Of a stretch of DNA of 29,327 bases, positions 1 to 8,551 are shown one piece after another. Origin of the DNA: Balamuthia mandrillaris (Eukaryota > Discosea > Longamoebia > Balamuthiidae). The DNA is taken from positions 1 through 29,327 of the forward strand of contig JAVKOQ010000532.1 in the NCBI GenBank assembly GCA_031835245.1, given 5' to 3'. The notes under the pieces were generated by a model. That model was not told where the DNA came from and did no database searches. It saw nothing but the letters and a program-made list of their open reading frames with translations. Numbering within the stretch: the first letter of the stretch is position 1; each line of letters starts with the position of its first letter. The translations under genes were made by a program, and so were the position numbers.

Positions 1-1079
1 GACTGCACCGTCAAGATCTGGGACACGCGCTGTATGCTCTTCTACTTTCTTCCTTCTTCTTTCTGATTTCTTTCTTTCTTCTTCCTCTGCTCTTCTCTTG
101 TCTCTCTTCTAACCACTCCTCTTCTAAACCATTCAAAACAACAGCGGGAAAATGCAGCCACACAATAAAAACAAATGCAGGAAACATCAACATAACATGG
201 TGTCCGGATGGCTCCACCATTGCTGTTGGCAACAAAGTAGACCTTCTTACCATCATTGACACAAGAAAGTACGACACCAAGCGCACCATCAAGTTCCACT
301 CGGAGATCAACGAGATGGCATGGAGCCAAGATGCCAAGTACTTCTTCCTGACGACAGGCCGAGGCGACGTGGACGTGCTGCATTGGCCCTCGTTGGAGCG
401 CGTCTATTTGCTTCATGCTCATACCGCCAATTGCTATTGCATCAAGTTCAGCCCAAAGGGAGAGTACGTCACGTCTTTCTTCTTCTTTTTGGTCTTTTTT
501 TGATCTTCCTTCGTTTCCCTTCTCTTGTCTCTTCTGCTTCTCTTCTCTCTTCCTTTTCTCTTCATTCACTAACTGAAAACATAACAAACAATATAAAAAG
601 TTATTTTGCGGTGGGAAGTGCGGATTCGTTGGTAACGGTGTGGGACTATGCGGAGTTAGCTTGTGTACGGACGATTGACCGCCTGTCCTGGCCTATTCGC
701 TCCGTCAGCTTCAGCTACGACAGCAAATACATCGCATCTGCCTCCGAAGATCTCGTCATCGACGTCGTACGTTCACCTTCTCCCTCTTTTCTTGTTCCCT
801 GCTCCTTTGCTTCCCCTGCGAGAAATGAGGCTAACTGTGACACAAAAACAGTCGTCGGTGGAAACAGGAGAGACAGTACACTCCATCCAAACAAGGGCAG
901 CCATCAATTCGATCGCGTGGAACCCAAGAAAGAACTTGTTGGCGTTCGCCGAAACAGATCAAGACAAGCATCGTCCAGAAACCTTTGGTAACATCACTCT
1001 TTGGGGACCACAACTTGCTGAGAAACAATCTTCCTCTTCTTCTTCCTCATCCTCTTCCGCTTCTTCCTCATCGCAATAA
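1..1079 (+). CDS. THOC3: THO complex subunit 3 (THOC3/Tex1), 3' part
   Basis: WD40-repeat subunit of the THO/TREX complex, which couples transcription to mRNA packaging and nuclear export. The gene enters from the left edge in mid-blade (DCTVKIWDTR). Exons are 1-31, 145-463, 601-766 and 852-1079, and phases match at all three junctions. Joined, they give about 247 residues collinear with animal THOC3: NINITWCPDG, FFLTTGRGDVDVL, YFAVGSADSLVTVWD, SWPIRSVSFSYD, ASASEDLVIDV, INSIAWNPRKNLLAFA. The C-terminus is a short Ser-rich tail. The first intron uses the acceptor at 143-144; the later AG at 179-180 would create a stop. Introns are pyrimidine-rich with A-rich 3' ends. The family identification rests on remembered homologous sequence. 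The 5' end lies outside the window. Confidence 0.93.
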
Positions 1080-1126
1080 CGAACAAGAGTGATGGAAGAA
1101 GAGAAAAACGTTTTTGTAAAAGAAAA

Positions 1127-1132
1127 AATAAA
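1127..1132 (+). promoter_or_regulatory. Poly(A) signal AATAAA of THOC3
   Basis: Canonical AATAAA 48 nt past the THOC3 stop codon. It lies in the 77-bp gap before the stop of the convergent MRPL12 gene, so the THOC3 transcript probably runs into the antisense of the MRPL12 3' UTR. Confidence 0.5.
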
Positions 1133-1156
1133 GAAGTGCGGAAAAAACAAAGCAAG

Positions 1157-2151
1157 TTAGGATTTGATGACGACGGTGCCGCCCGCCTCCTTGAACTTGG
1201 CAACGATCTTCTCGGCCTCTTCTCTTGTTACTCCCTCCTTCAATTTGGATGGCAACTTCTCCACCTTCTCCTTTGACTATAGTTTGAACACAAAGAAACG
1301 AGAACGAGTGAGTGAAAAAAAACAAAGTGAAACAAGAAAAGACAAAAGAAGAAAGAGAGGAAGGAAAGAAGGGGCAAACCTCCATAAGCTTCATGCCAGG
1401 AATAAGAGCACGCACTTCCTTCAAGACCTTGAACTTATCCGCCTCATTGACCGCAGTTAACTCCAACGTGACCACTGCATTGGCCGCAGCAGCCGCGTCT
1501 TTCTTCTCTGCCTCAGCAGCCGCACCTCCAGCAGGTGCAGCACCACCAGGAGCAGGAGCACCGGCAGCAGGAGCGGCGTAGACCACAGACCCACCCTGAA
1601 GGGCGCTGTCAGGGATGCCCAGCCGCCTTTGCATCAGCTTTGTGAGCTCCAGGTTCTCCAGCTGGTTGAGGGCGAGGAGCTGGTCGACCAGCTTCACGAT
1701 CTTTGGGGGGAAGGTGTATTGGTCCCAGTCCTTGACCACGTCCCATTGAGTGTCCACAAAGTTGTCCAGGCGAGAGTCCACCTCTTTGATGGACTCTTCT
1801 CCGCGAGCGTTTGTCGTGTACTGGAGTGTGTGAGGGAGATTGTTTAATATTCAAGGTTTTGAGAACAGAGGAAAAAGAGAGAAAGAGAGAGCGGAGGAGA
1901 AGCGAGGAACCATCATGGGAGAGGCAAGGTGGTGTGAAAGGCTGGAGGAAGCGAGGGCAGCCGCGCGGTTGTACGCTGAAAATCACAAAAGAGGGAGAGA
2001 GATCACGAAAAACGGAGAATCGTGAGTCACGAATTCTTCTCTCAAAAACGCAGTGGAAACAAGAAAACACGGATCAGAGGGGGGGAGGCATACGCTTGCC
2101 GACGGAGGAGAAGCGGCAAAGAGAAAGACCGGTCCGAGAGCGCGAAAGCAT
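1157..2151 (-). CDS. MRPL12: Mitochondrial ribosomal protein L7/L12 (bL12m)
   Basis: Stalk protein of the mitochondrial large ribosomal subunit, which recruits translation GTPases. Exons in sense order are 2151-2094, 1975-1911, 1820-1380 and 1276-1157, with all phases consistent, giving 227 residues. Exon 1 starts MLSRSRTGLSLCRFSSVGK, an Arg/Ser-rich amphipathic mitochondrial presequence that continues through exon 2. The N-terminal dimerisation helices follow (KIVKLVDQLLALNQLENLEL), then an Ala/Pro/Gly hinge typical of L12, then the C-terminal domain (FKVLKEVRALIPGMKL, VEKLPSKLKEGVTREEAEKI, KEAGGTVVIKS). The start is the first ATG in frame with the presequence; it follows an A-rich stretch. 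An upstream ATG near 2228 lies in another frame. The 3' end converges on THOC3. Confidence 0.94.
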
Positions 2152-2694
2152 TTTTTAATCTCTTTTTTTCCATAGTTTGTCAGTGAGTTGAAGAAAGAAT
2201 AACAGAAAATTGATGGGTCACAAATCAATCAATCATCTTTATTGCGCGGAGTGTTGTTCTTTGTGATCTTTTTTGATTTTTATCCCTCCTACTGAATCAC
2301 ATCACAAACGTCGAATAACGCTGCCTTTTTTTTTTTAAAAAAAAAAAACGATACCTTTCGTGTGGCACGACAAACAAACCAAGCAGCGTGGGGCTCAAGA
2401 AAAAAACAAAACAAAAAGCGTTGCTCGCAGTTCTTCCTTTCCCCACAGGAAAAAAGCTTTTTGTTTTCTTCCTTTTATTTTTTTATTTTTTTGATTGATT
2501 TCAAGGACATGAGCGTAGATACGAGCGCAGACGGGAGAATGGAGAGGAGAGAAGATAGGAGCCAGGACGAGAGCGTGGATAAGAGCCAGGACGTGAGAGC
2601 GGATAGGAGCGTGGACATGATCCTAGGGATAGGAGAGAAGACACGAGAGAAGAGAAAAAAAAAACAAAAAAGAAAAAGAAAAGAAAAGAAAACG
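2152..2694. promoter_or_regulatory. Divergent intergenic/promoter region MRPL12 - ZNG1
   Basis: AT-rich region between two divergently transcribed genes, inferred to hold both promoters and the ZNG1 5' UTR. It contains a T10/A12 palindromic homopolymer junction (about 2328-2348) and pyrimidine-rich stretches. From about 2511 to 2660 there is a purine-rich degenerate repeat built on GAGC(G/C)(T/A)GGA(T/C)-like units. That repeat is open in the ZNG1 frame and could be 5' UTR or an N-terminal extension. No RNA gene was seen. Confidence 0.4.
2511..2660 (+). repeat. Degenerate purine-rich tandem repeat before ZNG1
   Basis: Irregular units of about 12-18 bp of the type GAGC-N2-GGA(C/T)/GATA. Read in the ZNG1 frame they give a DRSQDxSVD-like hydrophilic repeat with no similarity to the family N-terminus. 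Probably a decayed minisatellite in the leader. Confidence 0.4.
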
Positions 2695-4249
2695 ATGATG
2701 CAAGCAGGCAAAGCAGCAGCAGCAGCAGCAGCGGCGGTTCCGTTTGACGAAGAGGACGAGGCCCCGCCTTTGTTGGAGGAGGTTCTGCCCAAGGAGGAGA
2801 AGCAAGCGGCAGAGAGCAGCCACGACACCAAAAAAGTGCCCGTCACCATCATTACTGGCTTTCTGGGTGCAGGCAAGGTCTGGCCTTTTGTCGTTCTGAT
2901 GTTTGCTGATCCTTGTTTTGTGGAAAGCGCTTACCTCTCTCTCCGTCTTCATATTTTCGACACTGCAGACCACCTTCTTGAAGTACGTCCTAACAGAGAA
3001 ACACGGCAAACGCATCGCTGTCATCCAAAACGAATTTGGCATTGGTATGTGTTTCATACTACTCTTTCATCTCTTGCCCTTGCTCTTCACTCACACCTCC
3101 GAAACACTGAAAAGAAACGGGAGCGGATCGAGCCACGGTGTTTGGAGCGGACGGCACCCGCTCCACCGAATACTTTGAACTTCCCAACGGCTGCATCTGC
3201 TGTTCCGTCCGGTAGGTTCTCTCTTTTTTTCCTTCTCTCCTTCCCTCCTTCTTCTCTCTCACCCTTCTCGTTGTTCCCATTTTCTCTGTAGAGGAGATTT
3301 GGTTTTGACTTTGGAGAACCTGATGGAACGCAAACAACGCTTCGACTACATACTGATCGAGACATCAGGGCTTGCGGACCCTGGCCCCTTGGCCGCCACC
3401 TTCTGGATGGACGACGAGCTGGAGAGTCAGCTCTATTTGGACGGCATCGTCACCATTGTCGATGCCAAGCATTTTCTCCGTCACTTGGAAGACGAGAAGA
3501 AGCGTGATAAGAACGAGAAGAAAGTGGTGAACGAGGCACAGCGGCAAGTTGCCTTTGCGGATCGGATCGTGTTGAACAAGAAGGACTTGTTGTTGAATGA
3601 AGGAGGAGAGGAGGCAGCAAAGAGGTTGATGGAAAGGATCAAGCAGCATAATGCCTATGCGAGGATGATCATGACGGAACGAGCTCGGGTGGACTTGAAT
3701 GACATTCTCGACATTCGTGCCTTCGACTTGGATCGTGCTTTAGAAGTCGATCCATTGCTTGCTCCTCCTTCTTCATCCTCATCACACAAGAAAGGAACAG
3801 AAGGAGGAGAAGAAAGTTGTTGTGGCTGTTCTTCGAAGGAAGGAGAAGGAGATGAGCACCAACATCACCACCACCATTTACATGACGATACAGTGAAAAC
3901 GGTGAATGTAACAGTGGAAGGAGAAGCAGACTATGAGAAGGCGAGATTGTGGCTCGGCGATCTGCTTTGGGAGGAAGACGAGGATCACCGTCAACAACAA
4001 ACTGAAAAAGAAGAAGAAAGAATACGACCAGAGATATTTCGAGTGAAAGGAGTGTTGGCCATCAAAGGCGATCGAAGAAAGTATGCCCTGCAAGCGGTGC
4101 ATAGTTTGTTCGAGTTGTGGCCTTGTGAAGATATGTTTTGGAAAGAGGGCGAAGAAGCAGAAAAGAGATGCATTAAGATGGTGTTTATAGGAAGAAACCT
4201 CGATGCGGAAGAACTTGCTCGCTCCTTAAGAGAATCCGCTGTTGTTTGA
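2695..4249 (+). CDS. ZNG1: ZNG1/CBWD-type COG0523 GTPase, zinc metallochaperone
   Basis: COG0523 GTPase of the CBWD/ZNG1 branch, which delivers zinc to methionine aminopeptidase 1 in animals and yeast. Exons are 2695-2877, 2969-3044, 3115-3211 and 3292-4249, with phases consistent, giving 437 residues. Visible motifs are the Walker A GFLGAGKT (an intron falls between its K and T), NEFG, the metal-binding GCICC (CxCC signature), ETSGLADP (Walker B region), the NKKD guanine-recognition motif, and a C-terminal CobW_C domain ending at about FIGRNLDAEELA. Near the N-terminus DEAPPLLEEV resembles the CPELVPIE motif that contacts METAP1. A linker at about 3815-3890 carries CCGC and a five-His run, likely extra metal ligands. 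I chose the start at 2695 because the family N-terminus begins about there. An in-frame ATG at 2509 would add 62 low-complexity residues. Confidence 0.93.
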
Positions 4250-4335
4250 GAAAGAAAGGAAGAAAAAGAAAAAAAAAAGACGAAGCGAGGAAAACAACAA
4301 AAGATTCTTTTTTTTTTTAAAAAAAAAGAAAAAGT
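4250..4335. terminator. Shared 3' region of ZNG1 and GMPPA with T/A palindrome
   Basis: An 86-bp gap between convergent stop codons. It is A-rich on the plus strand and contains a T10/A9 palindromic junction (about 4309-4327), so both transcripts read a T-run followed by an A-run. No AATAAA was seen on either strand. A role in 3'-end formation for both genes is inferred only. Confidence 0.3.
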
Positions 4336-6560
4336 TTAGAGAACGATTTCATCAGATTGACTTTCTCTGAGGTCTTTGTGAGGCATCACGATGCAGTTGC
4401 GAATGATGATTTCTGGTGCGACAGTCGATCCTCGTCCTATTTTTGTTTTATTTTTGAGTGAATAAAAATACACCAGAAAGAACAAGCGGACGAGAGAGAA
4501 AACGAACCAACGATGCAAATGCCTTGGCGTTTGCCATTGACGTGGGTATCGGGAGAGGGATTGTAGACTCCCTCCAAACGCGACCAATAACCAACAGTAC
4601 AGTTGAAGCTGATAATGCTGTACAATATACACGCGTGATCCTTTTGTATGCATTGTTTGAGCTTTCGTGAACACGCAAGAGAAGAAGGGAAAAATAGAAG
4701 AAAGAAAGGAGGATTGTACTTTGATGTGAGAGTTATCAAGGACGATGGAGTTCATAATGCGCACACCTCTACCGACAACAACTCCTTTCCCAATAGTTAC
4801 GTTCGGCCCAATCTGTTACCAACGATCAGCAGAAGAAAGAAAAACAAAAAGGAAGATAAAAACGCAGAAATGAAGAACGACGGCAATATCGTACAAGTGC
4901 GGTTTCATCCACTTGAGCTTCAGGATGGATGATAACGTTGCCGCGAATAAAAGGTAGGCTTTGGTCGGCTAGCAATTCCTTGTTTTGCTTAGCGTAAAGA
5001 TTCAAGTACAGTTCATTGCAATACACAACCGATCTAAACATTAATAATTATTCAAAAGAAAGAGTTAAATGGGTTCAAAACAAAAGACACGGAAAAGAAC
5101 TGAGATGAAGGTTACCCAGCATGTTTGACTTGTCTCCAGAAGCCAGGATTGCGGAATACCATCAGCTGCTTCTTCTCAGAAAGAGGAATCAATACGTCCT
5201 GCTCCAAGCGTACCACATCTCCTTTCTTTCCACGATTCATTACCTCGTTGCTTCCAAGAAATTTTATCAGCACAAGAAGAAGATAAAGCGAAGCAACAAA
5301 GACTTACATGGAAGTACGAAGAGGAACAGGGTTAAGCTTATCCTCTTTTTGCAAATTGGCAGTGACCTCGTCGATGAAATCCCAAACAGAGGGAGAGAAG
5401 CAATAGACACCGCTGTTGATGAGGTCGCTGACAAAGGTGGCAGGCTTCTCTGCATAGTGGCGCAGCCTGTGCTTCTCATCTTCCACCAAACAGCCATAAT
5501 GGTGTGCGTCCTCTTTTTTCACCTGCAATGAAAAACAAAAATGAGAAAAAAAATGATCAAATGCAAAGGAGAGAGAATATAAAGAAAGTGAAAATGAAAA
5601 ATAAGAAGAAAACAAGAAGAACAAGATGAAAACAAGAAGAAGAAAAACAAGAAGATAATGAAGAAACACACCTGCGAGGCCATAAGAGTGCCGATAGCTC
5701 CCAATTCAGCTGCCTTTTCTCTGTGGAAGGCCAACATGTCCTTCAACGGGAAGGAGCAAGCAATATCGCAGTGCAGCACGAACACTGCATCAGGTTGACC
5801 AGTGAGGATCTCCTCCTTGAACTTGTGAAGACCTCCTGCTGTTCCCAACTCAGTTGTTTCTTGCAAATACCTTGAAAGAAAGGAAGAAAACGTTTGTTAC
5901 ACTCCAGAGAAAGAAGAGGAGGAGATGATGCAAGAAGAAGAACAAGAAGAAGAAGAAGAACAAGAAGAAGAAGAAGAAGAAGAAGAAGAAGAACAAGAAG
6001 AAGAAGAAGAAGAAGAAGAAGAAGAAGAAGAAGAAGAAGAAGAACAAGAACAAGAACAAGAACAAGAAGAAGAACAAGAACAAGAACAAGAACAAGCAGA
6101 ATGAAGAACAAGAAAAAAGTGACAAAAAAGAATAACGAAAGTAACGATACGAGAAAGCGTGAAGAACAAGCAAAATAAAGTGTTACCTGATCTTCACACC
6201 GAATTCAGCTTCAGTTCTTTGCATGAAACCCTCAAAGTCAGTTTGGTCACCAAAGCCAAGCAACATGATCTCTTGTATGCCTGGCACGCTGTGTCAACCA
6301 AAAAGCATGAAAGTAAGTACAAAAAAAACCACAAAAGTGATTGTCTTTTTTCTCTTTCAATTATTTTCTATCAGAGGGGAAAAAATAGAACAAAGATCTA
6401 CGAACGAGCAGCAAGCATTGATGTGGTGGTGGATCATCTCCTTGCCAGCAATGGGGAACAAGGGCTTTGGAAAGTTGTCCAAAGAGAGAGGCCTGAAGCG
6501 AGTGCCCTTGCTGGGTCCACCCACCAAAATAACAGCGTTCACTTTGTTAACACCGTCCAT
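4336..6560 (-). CDS. GMPPA: GDP-mannose pyrophosphorylase A (GMPPA)
   Basis: Nucleotidyltransferase-fold protein with a left-handed beta-helix. In animals GMPPA is the regulatory partner of the catalytic GMPPB in GDP-mannose synthesis. Nine exons in sense order are 6560-6406, 6288-6187, 5870-5672, 5522-5308, 5250-5116, 5033-4895, 4812-4720, 4640-4508 and 4436-4336. All phases close, giving 423 residues (human protein about 420). The N-terminus [17 protein letters not shown] has the GMPPA-type spacing rather than the GMPPB GGxGTRL. Others seen: [57 protein letters not shown], hexapeptide repeats [19 protein letters not shown], and the terminal [15 protein letters not shown] matching PHKEL..QIIL. 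The acceptor for exon 5 is weaker than the others. Intron 2 (316 nt) carries a long microsatellite. Divergent from the F-box gene. Confidence 0.95.
5930..6097 (+). repeat. Interrupted (GAA)n/(CAAGAA)n microsatellite in GMPPA intron 2
   Basis: About 165 bp of GAA triplets with regular CAA/AAC interruptions, a pure CTT-type pyrimidine tract in the GMPPA sense. It inflates this intron to 316 nt. Long Arg- or Leu-only reading frames across it are artefacts of the repeat. Confidence 0.95.
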
Positions 6561-6750
6561 TTCGTGTGACGCACTCGTTCTGCTACTTTTTTCTTTTTGT
6601 TTTCTTCGGTCGACAAAATTATGAATGTTTGTCATACTTCAAATGTATGGAATATTTCAGATATTTAACATTTTTTGATGTTGCAAATAATTGAGATTCT
6701 TTAAATAACTAAAATATTTTGCGTGCCAAACAAATAAACAGAAAAGAAAG
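6561..6750. promoter_or_regulatory. Bidirectional promoter GMPPA / F-box-WD40
   Basis: A 190-bp AT-rich spacer between divergent start codons, with TTTAAATAACTAAAATATTTT-like A/T stretches at about 6690-6720. It must hold both 5' UTRs and promoters. No clear TATA element or repeat stands out. Confidence 0.45.
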
Positions 6751-8508
6751 ATGGACTCAACGAAAGCGACGCAACAATCGAACCGAACGACGACGCTACG
6801 GGACCCAAGGGATTGGCTGCCCACCGAACTGGTGCTTCACATATTCGGTTTTCTGGACAGCGACAGCCTTCGAGCAGCCACAAGGGTCTCCCAGGCCTGG
6901 CGCCATTTCCTGTGGCAACCGCTGTGCTCATCCCTGTGGGAGAGACAAAGATGCCTTCCCCCCTTTTTGCTGCCTCCTAATCTTGTTGGTGGTGTTTGCA
7001 GCAACATAGAGGAGGTGGAGGAAGTGGAACCTCTTCTTTTGAGGCGAGTTGCCCTGCTGGAAGGACACACGCGCATCGTGATGAGGATGTTGCAGTGGGG
7101 GGAGCTCTTGGTCACGTGCGGCGGCAGCAGAGGCCTGTTTTATGCTGAGAAGGAAGAGCAAAGGGGGATCCCGAGGGAAGACGCCATTGTTCGTGTTTGG
7201 TCCCGAAGTGATCTCTCTGCAAACGTGGAAGACGAAGAAGAGGGTGAAGAACGCAATGCAGGACCCAAAGAACGCAGCAGAAGAAAAGGGAACAGGACGA
7301 CAGAACATAAGAAAACGAAGAAGAAGGCGTTGAAGATAAAGCTGGAAGGCCTTATGGAACACGAGAAGCGGGTGACGGCGTTGGCCGTTTGGAACGACCA
7401 GTTGTGGTGCGGCAGCAATGATTGTAGCATTCACCTCTGGAGCAAGATACGCAGCACCAAAAGAGAGGGAAAGAGCGGTTGGTCCTTCTCAAGGACTCGC
7501 GTCATTGAGAGAGCCCACTCGGAGACTGTTCGCGCGTTGTGCCCGTGGAACGTGGGCAACGGTGACGAAGAAGATGCTGAAGAAGGTGGTGACGAAGAAG
7601 AGAACAAACAAAAGGAGAAAGAGGAGGAACACGACAAGATGAAAGAAAGGGCGAAGCTGAAAGAGATTATGGCCAGTGGTGCTGAAGACCAAAAAGTTCG
7701 TTTGTGGGATGAACGTGGCTCACCGGCAATGATGAGCAACAATGGAAGTGCTTTGGTGCATGGAGAAGGTGTGGGTTGCATGGTCGTTTGGAACGGAGAC
7801 CTATTTTGCGGTTGTCGTGATGGCGTCATCGCCCAATGGAGCGTTAATGTTGGTGACGACAAGCAACAACAACCACGTTGTGTGGACAAGTGGCAAGCGC
7901 ATAGTTATCTCTGTGTAGTGCTTTTGGTTTGGCGAAAGCATCTGTGGAGCTGTGGAAGATCCGATGGTCTTCTCAAGTGTTGGGAAGCCGAAGATGAAAG
8001 AGAGGGAGGAGAGGAGAGAAAAAAGAAGCATTCTTGCATCTTATCGGTGGACATAAAAGAGAAAGGGGGTCAAACGGGAAGTACTGTGGCAGCGTGTGTA
8101 TGGAAGGACTTGTTGTGGATGTTGACGCAGAACAGTTTAGGCGTTTGGGATGGTGATGGTCATTGCCTGGCTTGCTATCCTTCTCTTCACTTTGCTTTAA
8201 CTACTGCTATCTGCACGACAAAGAAGGATGAAAAGAAGAAGAAAGAGGCAAAGGAGTTGGTATTGCAAAGTGATGAGGATGAGGTTTGTTCCTCTCTTGC
8301 TATTTGGGGAGATGATTGTCTAGCTATAGGGGGAAGTAATGCACGTATACTTGTCTTGCAACAAGAGAAGCAGGAGAGGAACAGCAACGAGAAGAAGGCG
8401 AAAGAGCACCCGAAGAAGGAAGAAAGAAGCAAGATGACATCATCAACAAAGGACGGCAATGACGGTAACGAGAATGACGATGAAAGCAAGAAGTGTGTCT
8501 GCCAGTAA
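6751..8508 (+). CDS. F-box / WD40 repeat protein, intronless, with putative CaaX end
   Basis: A 585-residue single-exon protein. An F-box at about residues 20-55 (WLPTELVLHIFGFLDSDSL..SQAWRHF) should bind Skp1 and make it the substrate receptor of an SCF ubiquitin ligase. About seven degenerate WD40 blades follow, each ending in W-like cores: VRVWS, IHLWS, KVRLWDERG, IAQWSV, LKCWEAED, LGVWDGDG, ILVLQQE. Lys/Glu-rich loops are inserted between blades. It resembles FBXW-type proteins but I cannot name an orthologue. The last four residues, CVCQ after two Lys, fit a CaaX prenylation box. It is the only complete gene here without an intron, in contrast to 4-14 exons in most of its neighbours. The substrate is unknown. 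The stop lies 43 bp from the stop of the convergent RasGEF. Confidence 0.85.
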   Translation: MDSTKATQQSNRTTTLRDPRDWLPTELVLHIFGFLDSDSLRAATRVSQAWRHFLWQPLCSSLWERQRCLPPFLLPPNLVGGVCSNIEEVEEVEPLLLRRVALLEGHTRIVMRMLQWGELLVTCGGSRGLFYAEKEEQRGIPREDAIVRVWSRSDLSANVEDEEEGEERNAGPKERSRRKGNRTTEHKKTKKKALKIKLEGLMEHEKRVTALAVWNDQLWCGSNDCSIHLWSKIRSTKREGKSGWSFSRTRVIERAHSETVRALCPWNVGNGDEEDAEEGGDEEENKQKEKEEEHDKMKERAKLKEIMASGAEDQKVRLWDERGSPAMMSNNGSALVHGEGVGCMVVWNGDLFCGCRDGVIAQWSVNVGDDKQQQPRCVDKWQAHSYLCVVLLVWRKHLWSCGRSDGLLKCWEAEDEREGGEERKKKHSCILSVDIKEKGGQTGSTVAACVWKDLLWMLTQNSLGVWDGDGHCLACYPSLHFALTTAICTTKKDEKKKKEAKELVLQSDEDEVCSSLAIWGDDCLAIGGSNARILVLQQEKQERNSNEKKAKEHPKKEERSKMTSSTKDGNDGNENDDESKKCVCQ

Positions 8509-8551
8509 CTTTTTGTTTGTTGCGAAACTGTACCTCCATTATTTTGTACAT

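Noticed and set aside
5894-6178. Arg-rich, Leu-rich and Phe-rich long reading frames on both strands
   Set aside because: They are read-through of the GAA microsatellite in GMPPA intron 2, with no domain or composition of a real protein.
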